Shown here one piece after another: positions 1-6,797 of a stretch of 10,491 nt of DNA. Position 1 is the first letter of the stretch, and every line of letters starts with the position of its first letter. Source of the stretch: Flavobacteriales bacterium UBA6969 (GTDB lineage: Bacteria; Bacteroidota; Bacteroidia; Flavobacteriales_D; Sanyastnellaceae); the NCBI GenBank assembly GCA_002448555.1, contig DJYV01000043.1:427-10917 (forward strand). Reading direction: 5' to 3'. A program made the translations under genes and the position numbers. The notes beneath the pieces are model-generated. The model searched no databases. It was not told the origin of the DNA and saw nothing but the letters and a program-made list of their open reading frames with translations.

Positions 1-28
1 GAATGTACAGCGGGGGAAACTCGGCCAT
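1..28 (-). CDS. possible 5' end of a gene leaving the window
   Basis: An ATG on the minus strand at 28-26 opens a frame reading MAEFPPLYI before the left edge. It lies 92 bases downstream of the threonine dehydrogenase stop and on the same strand, so it could be the next gene. Nine codons cannot show a function or prove coding. It does not resemble the usual start of the glycine C-acetyltransferase gene (kbl), which would be the expected partner of the dehydrogenase. Confidence 0.25.
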
Positions 29-120
29 GTGGATTCTCTTGTTTGGACGTTCGTGCGGTGCACAAAACGCAAGTACAAAGAAAAGGCATCCCGCACTTTC
101 AAGCGGCAGTACTGCGCGAA
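29..120. other. short intergenic stretch downstream of tdh
   Basis: I see no convincing gene here. It contains the perfect 10-base palindrome GCAGTACTGC at 106-115, but no run of T follows it on either strand, so it does not read as an intrinsic terminator. No clear TAnnTTTG element precedes the possible minus-strand start at 28. Confidence 0.4.
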
Positions 121-1080
121 TCAGTACACAGCCGACTGTGTCTTTTTTCCGATGGCATCGAGCATGATCGACGTCATCTCCGGCAGCAGCACCCTCGGCT
201 CCCATCCCCAGTCGCTGCGTGCTGCAGTGTCGTCAATGCTCTCGGGCCAGCTTTCGGCAATAGCCTGCCGGTGGTCCGGTGCGTAGTTTACTTGGAAATT
301 GGGCAAGTGCTGCTGGATGCCGTCGGCGACTTCACTCGGTGTGAAACTCATGGCGCCCAGGTTGTAGGACGTCCGAATTTGGATTCGGTCTGCGGGGGCC
401 GCCATCAACTCCAAGGTGCCCCGCACCGCATCGTCCATGTACATCATGGGCAGGGCTTGGTCCGCGCGCAAGAAGCACGTGTATGCCTCACCCGCTGTGG
501 CGAAGTGGTAGATTTCTACGGCGTAATCCGTGGTCCCTCCCCCAGGTTCGGAGCGGTGGCCAATCAAACCTGGGTAGCGGATGCTTCGCACGTCGACACC
601 GAATTTTTCGTGGTAATACCGGCACCAGTACTCACCGGCTTGCTTGCTGATCCCATACACCGTTGTCGGGTCGAGCAACGCGTCTTGCGGGACGTCTTGC
701 TTGGGCGTTTGCGGACCGAAAACAGCGATGGAGCTCGGCCAGAATACCCGTTCAACCCAACCTTCCTTGGCCGCTTCGAGGACATTGAGTAGGGATTGCA
801 TGTTCAGGTCCCAAGCGGCAATGGGCTTTTTCTCTCCGGTGGCACTCAGCATGGCGGCCAGGTGATACACCGCGTGGTACCGGCCTTCCTCCAACACTTT
901 GTGCACCGCCCCCTCGTCGGTGGCGTTAAGGTGCAAAAAGTGGCTGCGCATGACCCCTTCATCGTCCGGCACGCGGATGTCGGAAACATTCACATTGCCC
1001 ACGCCGTATTGGGCTTGGAGCGCGAGTACCAGTTCGATGCCCAGCTGTCCAGCAGCTCCGATGACAAGGATTTTGGCCAT
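121..1080 (-). CDS. tdh: L-threonine 3-dehydrogenase, short-chain (SDR, NAD-epimerase-like) type
   Basis: Probably oxidises L-threonine to 2-amino-3-oxobutanoate with NAD+ in the cytoplasm; glycine C-acetyltransferase (Kbl) would then give glycine and acetyl-CoA. The 319-residue protein opens with the Rossmann motif GAAGQLG (residues 8-14), and Asp34 at the end of the second strand suits NAD rather than NADP. The catalytic set is Ser116/117, Tyr142 and Lys146 (YGISK). RYPGLIG (168-174), PGGGTTDYAVEI (179-190) and LPMMYMDDA (210-218) mark threonine dehydrogenases of the epimerase-like SDR branch, as against sugar epimerases or the zinc-dependent enzyme of E. coli. I chose the ATG at 1080 because the glycine motif follows at once; a GTG at 1101 would add seven residues (HYLRSI after the start) with no family support. 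No Shine-Dalgarno sequence is visible. Kbl is not encoded in the window. Divergent from queA. Confidence 0.88.
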   Translation of the reverse strand: MAKILVIGAAGQLGIELVLALQAQYGVGNVNVSDIRVPDDEGVMRSHFLHLNATDEGAVHKVLEEGRYHAVYHLAAMLSATGEKKPIAAWDLNMQSLLNVLEAAKEGWVERVFWPSSIAVFGPQTPKQDVPQDALLDPTTVYGISKQAGEYWCRYYHEKFGVDVRSIRYPGLIGHRSEPGGGTTDYAVEIYHFATAGEAYTCFLRADQALPMMYMDDAVRGTLELMAAPADRIQIRTSYNLGAMSFTPSEVADGIQQHLPNFQVNYAPDHRQAIAESWPESIDDTAARSDWGWEPRVLLPEMTSIMLDAIGKKTQSAVY

Positions 1081-1141
1081 GATTGAACGAAGGTAATGCA
1101 CCCCTGTTCATTTTGGAGGAACGAAAGGCGCCTTCACCGGC

Positions 1142-1149
1142 TATTTTTG
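1142..1149 (+). promoter_or_regulatory. possible Bacteroidota -7 promoter element for queA
   Basis: TATTTTTG matches the Bacteroidota -7 consensus TAnnTTTG exactly and ends 24 bases before the queA ATG, which would leave a leader of roughly 20 bases. The best upstream TTTG (1112-1115) is 26 bases away, longer than the usual spacing to the -33 element, so only half of the promoter is matched. The 93-base region also has to drive tdh in the other direction; I found no good match on the minus strand. Confidence 0.35.
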
Positions 1150-1173
1150 TCCCGTTGTTCAAAAATTCCATGC

Positions 1174-2403
1174 ATGCAGACGGCGGACTACGCATACGAA
1201 CTTCCTGAATCGTCCATCGCGGCCCATCCCGTGATGCCCCGTTCCAGTGCGCGGCTGCTCACCTGGCGGCAAGGTGGGGTCACCACCGACCTGCTGTTTA
1301 CCGACCTGCCCAAGGTGTTGCCTGCCGGCACGCAGTTGTGGGTAAACAACACCCGGGTCATCCGGGCGCGTTTGTTGCTGCAGAAACCGACGGGCGGGCG
1401 CTTGGAAGTGTTTTTACTCGAACCACATGCAATGTCCATGGAGCAAGCACTTGCTTCAACGCAGTCGGTGGTGTGGAAATGCATGGTCAAAGGGGGGAAG
1501 CGGTGGACAGCTGGAGAAGCGGGTTTGAACGTGGAGGACGCCGCCGGGAAGTGGGAAGTCAACGCTAAACGCGTGGGCATGGACGAGGGTGTGCGCTACA
1601 TCAAATTGAAGTGGACGCACCGTTCGGCGGCCTCGGGCGAATCCCGTGAAGCGAGTTTCGCTGAATTGCTGGAGGCCATGGGTAAGATGCCGCTGCCGCC
1701 TTACATGCGTCGTCCAGCGGAGGAGCAAGACGCAGAAGATTATCAAACCGTCTATGCTGAAGTGCCCGGTTCGGTGGCGGCTCCGACGGCAGGATTGCAT
1801 TTTGACGCGCCGTTGATGGCGGACCTGAGCACGTGCACGTCCTTGCACCAGGTCACCTTGCACGTGGGCGCAGGCACCTTCAAGCCCCTCGGCGAAGGCG
1901 ACGTGGTGGACCATGTCATGCACGGCGAACACTGTTCTGTGTCTTTTAATTCCATCCAAGCCCTTGCCGAAGAGGGGGTGCATCGGGTCGCTACGGGTAC
2001 GACCAGTTTGCGGACCTTGGAGAGTTTGTACTGGCTCGCAATCAAGTGGAAGGAGACCGGGGAGCAACCGGCGGAGCTGCACCAGTGGGAATGGCGTGGT
2101 GAACTCGGTGAGGCGGCTGAGCGCTTGGGGTGGACGATGGAAACGGCGATGCAATGGTGCGTCAACGCCTTGGATGGGGCCGACTGGCACTTCAGAACGT
2201 CGGTCATGATGGTGCCGCCATACCGCATCCGATCGGTCCAGGGGCTCATCACCAATTTTCACCTACCCAACAGCACGTTGCTCTGTCTCGTGGCCGCAGC
2301 CATAGGCGATGATTGGAGAGCGGTATACGACCGCGCCCTTGCCGAAGGCTTTCGCTTCCTGAGCTATGGCGACGGTAGTTACCTCGAATGGGACCCGCGG
2401 TAA
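1174..2403 (+). CDS. queA: S-adenosylmethionine:tRNA ribosyltransferase-isomerase family protein (QueA), long variant
   Basis: QueA transfers and isomerises the ribosyl part of S-adenosylmethionine onto 7-aminomethyl-7-deazaguanine in the tRNA wobble position, giving epoxyqueuosine. Family motifs appear in order: ELPESSIAAHPV (residues 9-20), VNNTRVIRARL (57-67), MPLPPYMRRP (172-181), YQTVYAEVPGSVAAPTAGLHF (from 190), LHVGAGTFKPL (229-239), GTTSLRTLES (275-284), TNFHLPNSTL (360-369) and FLSYGD (395-400). At 409 residues it is longer than E. coli QueA (about 356). Most of the excess is a Trp/Glu-rich stretch of about 40 residues within 285-340, before TNFHLP. The end reads GDGSYLEW instead of the common GDAM(L/F)I. 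The ATG at 1174 fits the family start; the frame is open upstream to 1096, but that part is unlike QueA. An ATG at 1170 is out of frame and opens only 12 codons. Bacteroidota can carry both a standard and a longer QueA-like protein, so this may be the paralogue rather than the main enzyme. Confidence 0.85.
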   Translation: MQTADYAYELPESSIAAHPVMPRSSARLLTWRQGGVTTDLLFTDLPKVLPAGTQLWVNNTRVIRARLLLQKPTGGRLEVFLLEPHAMSMEQALASTQSVVWKCMVKGGKRWTAGEAGLNVEDAAGKWEVNAKRVGMDEGVRYIKLKWTHRSAASGESREASFAELLEAMGKMPLPPYMRRPAEEQDAEDYQTVYAEVPGSVAAPTAGLHFDAPLMADLSTCTSLHQVTLHVGAGTFKPLGEGDVVDHVMHGEHCSVSFNSIQALAEEGVHRVATGTTSLRTLESLYWLAIKWKETGEQPAELHQWEWRGELGEAAERLGWTMETAMQWCVNALDGADWHFRTSVMMVPPYRIRSVQGLITNFHLPNSTLLCLVAAAIGDDWRAVYDRALAEGFRFLSYGDGSYLEWDPR

Positions 2404-2412
2404 TCGGACACA

Positions 2413-2440
2413 AAAAAGCCCGCAGAGGAGCGGGCTTTTT
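2413..2440. terminator. bidirectional intrinsic terminator between queA and ppiD
   Basis: GCCCGC (2418-2423) and GCGGGC (2430-2435) pair around the loop AGAGGA. An A tract precedes the stem (2412-2417) and a T tract follows it (2436-2440), extending the pairing and giving a U-rich tail in both directions. It lies 10 bases after the queA stop and about 20 bases beyond the end of the convergent ppiD gene, so it can serve both. Confidence 0.9.
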
Positions 2441-2460
2441 GGTGCGGTCGTGGTGGCCGC

Positions 2461-4515
2461 TTAGTTTCGGTTGTCTTCCAAGTTCGCTGCGTCCATCATG
2501 GCATTCGAGATGCGGATGGTTGCTGCGCCGCGGGCACGTGACAACAAAGTCGTTTGTTCCGTTAGGTAATCAGACTTGACCACTGCGTCAGTAGTGGAAG
2601 TCGGTGCGATGACCCACACACCGTTGTTGCCTACGATGGGGGCGGAGACATTCCCAACAGGAATGGCAAAGGCCATACCGACCACTTCGGGTTCAGGCAG
2701 CGAGCCGGCTCCACTGACGGTAGGAAATTTCAATGCGATGTTCGTCGCGCTGGCTACGGATGAGCCTACGCTCGTGGCGATTTCATCCAACGAGCCCGAG
2801 GCCATGCGCTCGCTGTAAAGCGCGCCTTTGGCTTCCTTCACGGCACCGGTGCGCATTTCGTTTTCGACGTATTCGAACAACGGGGCGCCCTCTTCGGTGA
2901 TACGATCGAGGTAGCCAACAACGTAGTTTTTGTCAACGAGGATGGGGTTGGATACTTCTCCCACCTCTGCTCCGTATGCCCAGCCTACGAGCTCAGAAGC
3001 GTTGCGCAATCCGGAAACCGATTTTGCATTACGCAGGACATCGTTTGCTGTATTGGTCGCGTAACCCGCGTCACCGGCAGCTTGCATGAACGCCTCACGT
3101 GATGTCGCTTGAATGGCGAATTCGCTTGCAGCGCCGTATGACTCACGCGCTGTAGAGGTTGACGGCTGGATGGCGCGCTCAATGAGGGCTACACGTACCT
3201 GATCTACCGGGTCGGTATGCTCCATGACTTCAATCAAGTGAATACCGAAAGAAGTCTCAACGGCTCCGATTTTGCCCGGCTTATTTTCGAAGCAAAAATC
3301 TTCAAATGGCTTCACCATCCGCCCACGTGGGAAGAGATCGTAGAATCCGCCTTTCGACTTGGAACCGGGATCTTCGCTGAAGCGTTCGGCCAAGTCTTCG
3401 AACGAGGCACCTCGGCTCAGTGCGCGCTTGAGGCTGTCGGCTCGGCCCATGAGAACGGCCATCTCTTCGGCATCCTGTGGGTCATTGGCCTTGAGCAAGA
3501 TGTGACGGCATGCGGCACTGTCAGGCTCACTAAAGAACTCCAGAACCTTGGCCAATCGGTAGCTCGTCTTCTTGAGGTAGGGACCGATGAGGTCGCCCTC
3601 TTTCGCGTCGAAGAAGGTGGCTTCGTTTACGTCGGTCTCCACATCGCTTTTGCGCAAAACGGTAGCCGTGAAAGGCGCTTCGTTTTCATTGGCCACGAAC
3701 AAGCTGTCGCTGGCTTCGGTGTTTTCCCATACCGTCTTGACCGCACTCAGCTCCTCTTCAATGGCTTCGGCATCTTTCGCAGAAGCTTGCAGCGGGATGC
3801 GCGCGAATGTGATGTTGCGTCCGGCATTTTGCTTGTACTGGGCTTCGTCCTTGTGCGCGTTGTAGTACGCTTTGACATCCCGGTCGGTGACATCAACTTC
3901 AGACTCGTCGATGGAGCTGAAGGGCTTGAACACGTAGTTGAAGTTCACTTTTTGGTTCGCACCTGCGTGGTCGTACTTGCCCTCCAGTGAGTTGGAGTAA
4001 ATCCCTGAGACAACGAGGTTGTCGTACTTCTCTCGAATGCGCTTGGCTACGATGAGTCGTTTGTAGGACATGAAATCGGCGACGCCCCGGTCGGTGCCCA
4101 GCATCGCATCGAAATTCTGCTGCCAGAATCCCTTGGTCTCCGCGTTGGAGTAAAACGCTCGGTTCATGTAGGGTGAGAAAGCTGTACCGAACAGCATTTC
4201 TTCGTACTCCTCGTCGCTGACCGTCAATCCCAATGCGGAAAAGTCGTCCTCGAGCACGATTTCAGACGTGATATCGTTCCATACCTCCTCGGCCAATTGG
4301 TCACCGCTGAATCCCAGGCGGCGGCGCTCTTGAACTTCCATTTGGTACTGTGCACCGGATACGGCCACCCCGTTTACTTCGCCGACATCACGGCTTCCGT
4401 TTTGGCCGAACAAGGCCATCACTGCATCGTAGGGAACCAAAAAACCGAGCATGCCGATGCCGATCATCACAATCAGCAGGCCTTGTCGGTTTCGAATTTC
4501 TTGAATCATTGACAT
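2461..4515 (-). CDS. ppiD: PpiD-type peptidyl-prolyl isomerase / periplasmic foldase (parvulin family)
   Basis: Probably an inner-membrane-anchored chaperone and prolyl isomerase helping newly exported proteins fold in the periplasm. The 684-residue protein starts with a short charged cytoplasmic end (QEIRNRQ) and one membrane segment (about residues 12-36), followed by a SurA/PpiD-like helical region. The parvulin domain covers about 336-432: RHILLKA (337-343), SFEDLAERFSEDPGSKSKGG (371-390), and the closing FGIHLIEVM (423-431). Length and plan match PpiD, whereas SurA is soluble and shorter. The tail carries two segments (about 508-540 and 609-640) that resemble each other and the end of a parvulin domain. 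Starts at 4515 or 4509 differ by two residues. It is the last gene of the minus-strand block, with a 105-base gap from the CNNM gene before it, so it may have its own promoter. The family is secure; the symbol follows domain plan. Confidence 0.87.
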   Translation of the reverse strand: MSMIQEIRNRQGLLIVMIGIGMLGFLVPYDAVMALFGQNGSRDVGEVNGVAVSGAQYQMEVQERRRLGFSGDQLAEEVWNDITSEIVLEDDFSALGLTVSDEEYEEMLFGTAFSPYMNRAFYSNAETKGFWQQNFDAMLGTDRGVADFMSYKRLIVAKRIREKYDNLVVSGIYSNSLEGKYDHAGANQKVNFNYVFKPFSSIDESEVDVTDRDVKAYYNAHKDEAQYKQNAGRNITFARIPLQASAKDAEAIEEELSAVKTVWENTEASDSLFVANENEAPFTATVLRKSDVETDVNEATFFDAKEGDLIGPYLKKTSYRLAKVLEFFSEPDSAACRHILLKANDPQDAEEMAVLMGRADSLKRALSRGASFEDLAERFSEDPGSKSKGGFYDLFPRGRMVKPFEDFCFENKPGKIGAVETSFGIHLIEVMEHTDPVDQVRVALIERAIQPSTSTARESYGAASEFAIQATSREAFMQAAGDAGYATNTANDVLRNAKSVSGLRNASELVGWAYGAEVGEVSNPILVDKNYVVGYLDRITEEGAPLFEYVENEMRTGAVKEAKGALYSERMASGSLDEIATSVGSSVASATNIALKFPTVSGAGSLPEPEVVGMAFAIPVGNVSAPIVGNNGVWVIAPTSTTDAVVKSDYLTEQTTLLSRARGAATIRISNAMMDAANLEDNRN

Positions 4516-4620
4516 GATAAACGTGTCTTTTTTAAGGTCTGCGAAGATAAGGGAAATCCAATATATCCGGGCGTTTTTACGTGTTGCGCCTCCTTAAACC
4601 GCAAACCTGCTGCTGAGGTT
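4516..4620 (-). promoter_or_regulatory. spacer between the CNNM gene and ppiD; possible leader
   Basis: This is the only sizeable gap in the minus-strand block. On the minus strand it holds an A-rich run, TTAAAAAAG (4535-4527), 12-20 bases before the ppiD ATG, of the kind that takes the place of a Shine-Dalgarno sequence in Bacteroidota. TATATTGG and TATCTTCG each miss the TAnnTTTG consensus by one base and have no well-spaced TTTG upstream. A GGAGG near 4590 is not followed by a start codon. A separate ppiD promoter is plausible but not shown. Confidence 0.3.
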
Positions 4621-5916
4621 TCAGCTGTTTTCCGCTGAAATCACGTGCAAGATGACGGTTTGCACCTTGTTGCCGCTCACTTCCTCCACCTCAATGGTGA
4701 AGCCGTCGAGTGCCAGTGTATAGCCGGCTTCAGGAATGTCTTCCGTGTAGTGAATCACGAGCCCGCCCAGGGTTTCGTAGGCGTCATTCAACGGCAGTTG
4801 GAGGTCGAAGCGCTCGTTTAGGTCTTCCACGTCGAGCCGCGCAGAAAACCGCCACTTCCCCGGGTCCAAGGCCTCTTCAATGAGTTCCTCTTTGTCGTGC
4901 TCGTCTTCGATATCGCCAACCAATTGTTCCATGATGTCCTCCATCGTCAAGATGCCCGACGTGCCTCCAAATTCGTCTACAACGATGGCCAGGTGCCGCT
5001 TCCGTTGCTTGAACCGCTTGAGCACGTCATCCGCGGGCATGGGTTCTGGTACCACGAACGTGGGGTGCAGGATGGTCTTGATAGAAGTGGGGTTTTTGAA
5101 CAGGTCCCTCGAGTGCACGTACCCAATGGTTTGATCAATGTCCTCGCGGTACACGACGATTTTGCTGAGGCCTTTCGTGATGAACAATTCGCGCACTTCC
5201 TCCAAGGGTGTCTCCAAATCGACAGCGACCACCTCGTTGCGAGGAATCAGGCAGTCCCGGGCAAGCACTTTGTTGAATTCCAGCGCGTTCTGCATGATCT
5301 GCAGCTCGTGCTCCAACTCCTGCTCGGGCTCCATTCGCCCACTCATCTCGCGGATGAAATGGTCCAGGTCGGTGGCGCCCAGTTGCTCGCCATCGTCATC
5401 GCTTTCGGACGACCGTCCAACGAGGCGAATGGAGAAGTTGCTCAGCCCAACCACCACCAAACCTGGAAGCAAAAGCAGGTAGTGAATGGCGACCAGCGGT
5501 ACCGCAAAGAACTTCAGCCAGAAGTTGGCATTGCTGTGGAACAGGGCTTTGGGAATGAACTCAGCCACCACCAAGATGACCAGGGTCGTAATCAACGTCT
5601 GCACAGCCAACACCAGAATCGGTTGCGCGGCTTCCGTCCAGTCGCTCACCCCAAAAAGCCCGTGGCTGACCAGCGCCCCGGATTCCAATCCACAAAACAC
5701 CAAGGCCAGGTTGTTGCCAACCAGCATGGTGGCGATGAAGAGCTTCGTGCGCGCTGACAAGTGGGTGAGGATGCGTCCCCGCCAGCTGCTTTGCGAATCC
5801 AGTTCGAGTTGCAGGCGGTTGGCCGAAACGAAGGCAATCTCCATTCCGGAAAAGAAAGCGGAGGCGACAAGGGCCAATCCGATGATTAAAAGCGAACTCG
5901 AGGGGTCAGAATCCAT
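4621..5916 (-). CDS. CNNM/CorC (HlyC) family membrane protein with CBS pair
   Basis: An inner-membrane protein of the group often labelled hemolysin-like; characterised relatives are linked to magnesium or cobalt transport, and the hemolysin name is historical. The 431-residue protein has the CNNM (DUF21) membrane domain at about 8-165 with FFSGMEIAFVSANR (21-34), GNNLA (68-72) and AEFIPKAL (118-125). A CBS pair follows (about 220-335) with the hallmark DEFGGTSGILTMEDIMEQLV (314-333), which usually binds adenine nucleotides, then a CorC_HlyC domain (about 352-428). Nothing is missing. GldE of gliding flavobacteria has the same plan, but is normally found beside gldD, so I do not use that name here. 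The gene starts 20 bases after the small membrane protein gene. The stop codon sits in a weak 6-bp hairpin (4603-4621) without a T tract. The family is certain; the ion or substrate is unknown. Confidence 0.88.
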   Translation of the reverse strand: MDSDPSSSLLIIGLALVASAFFSGMEIAFVSANRLQLELDSQSSWRGRILTHLSARTKLFIATMLVGNNLALVFCGLESGALVSHGLFGVSDWTEAAQPILVLAVQTLITTLVILVVAEFIPKALFHSNANFWLKFFAVPLVAIHYLLLLPGLVVVGLSNFSIRLVGRSSESDDDGEQLGATDLDHFIREMSGRMEPEQELEHELQIMQNALEFNKVLARDCLIPRNEVVAVDLETPLEEVRELFITKGLSKIVVYREDIDQTIGYVHSRDLFKNPTSIKTILHPTFVVPEPMPADDVLKRFKQRKRHLAIVVDEFGGTSGILTMEDIMEQLVGDIEDEHDKEELIEEALDPGKWRFSARLDVEDLNERFDLQLPLNDAYETLGGLVIHYTEDIPEAGYTLALDGFTIEVEEVSGNKVQTVILHVISAENS

Positions 5917-5936
5917 AGGTCAAGGCTAGAACAAAC

Positions 5937-6158
5937 CTAATCATTCCGCGCGTTACTTCCGCGCTCGAGACGTTGCCGAAAAAACCGGCGGAATCCGTAC
6001 CACGCTGCTGCCAGTGCTGGCAGGACGAGGGATTGCTTCTGTTGCGCCCAACCGTCCTTCCAAATGAAATACCCGGACGCCGCGACGCAGCACAAGATGA
6101 TGCCGATCCAGAAGCGCTCGGCCATGCGGTTGACGTGGTGCAGTTGTTCTTCGTTCAT
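5937..6158 (-). CDS. small membrane protein with two predicted membrane segments
   Basis: A 73-residue product: a polar start (MNEEQLHHVNRMAERF), a hydrophobic segment at about 17-34 (WIGIILCCVAASGYFIW), a short polar loop, a second less hydrophobic segment at about 44-57, and a strongly basic end (FRRFFRQRLERGSNARND), which by the positive-inside rule suggests the C-terminus is cytoplasmic. I do not recognise a family. It is likely real: it fills the space between lptC and the CNNM gene with gaps of 22 and 20 bases on the same strand, and its composition is that of a membrane protein. An overlapping frame (6168-5953) gives a polar, Arg-rich sequence that looks like a shadow. A link to LPS export or to the CNNM protein is a guess from position. 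Confidence 0.7.
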   Translation of the reverse strand: MNEEQLHHVNRMAERFWIGIILCCVAASGYFIWKDGWAQQKQSLVLPALAAAWYGFRRFFRQRLERGSNARND

Positions 6159-6180
6159 GGTCGTTCAATCCAATGCAAAC

Positions 6181-6777
6181 CTAACGCAATTCGGTCCCCT
6201 CCAACACCATTTCACCACGGGGTTTGATGATGCGGTAGGACTCAAACCGCGCATCTGATTCCAACCCTTCGCCGTAGATTACCCCATCAGTCGTGCGAAT
6301 GGTTACTGGCCGGTTGGTCCACACTCGGTTTGAGTCTTCCGACCACACGAGGTACTCTGTTTCCAGCACATCGCCCTCGGCGTTTTCGAGGGTGACGGCA
6401 TGCTTGGCGACGAGGCGCAGGTTCTTTTCGTCCAAGGTCGCCCAGTCGGCAGTCATGTGCGCTTCGTGGTTGGCCGCATTTCCACCAATAAACAATTCGA
6501 AGCCGTTTCGCACTTCCACAACATCCTCGGACGCTTCCGCGTTGCCGCGTTCCTCGCGAAGCATCTCTCCTGCGTGAAGCTCGTGCAGGATGACCCCGCG
6601 CTCGCTGTACCGAAATGTACCGTTGGTGACCGTCTGCACCGGACTGGTTTCGTCAGCGATAACGTTTGAAACCTCGGCGTCGGAGTTGGCACACCCGAGC
6701 AAAAGAAAAGCCGCCCAGCCTGTCATCCAAAAGGATTTCAGCGCTGAACGGCTCTGGTTTGTGTTCGGTTGGAGCAC
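6181..6777 (-). CDS. lptC: LptC-like LPS-export periplasmic protein, predicted lipoprotein
   Basis: LptC joins the LptB2FG transporter to the periplasmic LptA bridge that carries lipopolysaccharide to the outer membrane. The 198-residue product has the repeating beta-strand pattern of the LptC/OstA fold: GVILHELHAGEML (61-73), AHMTADWATLDEKNLRLVAK (106-125), DVLETEYLVWSEDSNRVWTN (136-155), and the closing GEGLESDARFESYRI (169-183), typical of Bacteroidota LptC. The start carries a lipobox, LLLGC, with Cys29, so it should be lipid-anchored, whereas E. coli LptC uses a membrane helix. I chose the GTG at 6777: it gives an n-region with Arg10 and Lys14 ahead of the hydrophobic core. The ATG at 6726 would leave only 11 residues before the cysteine and no positive charge. 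The gene begins 20 bases after the TPR gene stop. Confidence 0.82.
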   Translation of the reverse strand: MLQPNTNQSRSALKSFWMTGWAAFLLLGCANSDAEVSNVIADETSPVQTVTNGTFRYSERGVILHELHAGEMLREERGNAEASEDVVEVRNGFELFIGGNAANHEAHMTADWATLDEKNLRLVAKHAVTLENAEGDVLETEYLVWSEDSNRVWTNRPVTIRTTDGVIYGEGLESDARFESYRIIKPRGEMVLEGTELR

Positions 6778-6797
6778 GTGCGGGCAGACAACGGCGC

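Noticed and set aside
126..148. A hairpin ACACAG-CCGA-CTGTGT followed by a T run, read on the plus strand
   Set aside because: It lies in the last codons of the minus-strand tdh gene, has only six pairs, and no plus-strand gene ends there; probably chance.
43..792. A 249-codon plus-strand open frame opposite tdh
   Set aside because: It lies antisense to a gene with clear family motifs; its product has no recognisable domain and has the His/Arg/Val-rich look of a shadow frame in G+C-rich DNA.
1096..1173. An N-terminal extension of queA from 1096
   Set aside because: The extra 26 residues do not match QueA, would cover the likely promoter, and the ATG at 1174 fits the family start exactly.
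1456..2262. A 268-codon minus-strand open frame opposite queA
   Set aside because: Antisense to conserved QueA motifs; Arg/His/Pro-rich product without domains.
3217..3990. A 257-codon plus-strand open frame opposite ppiD
   Set aside because: Covers the strand opposite the parvulin domain; no domain, signal or start context of its own.
4603..4621. A 6-bp hairpin (AAACCT/AGGTTT) at the end of the CNNM gene as a terminator
   Set aside because: Short stem, low G+C and no T tract on the minus strand.
4897..5757. A 286-codon plus-strand open frame opposite the CNNM gene
   Set aside because: Gln/His/Val-rich shadow of a gene whose CBS motifs are unmistakable.
5953..6168. An overlapping 71-codon minus-strand frame in the small membrane protein region
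   Set aside because: Polar, Arg/His-rich product; the other frame gives two coherent membrane segments and better spacing to both neighbours.
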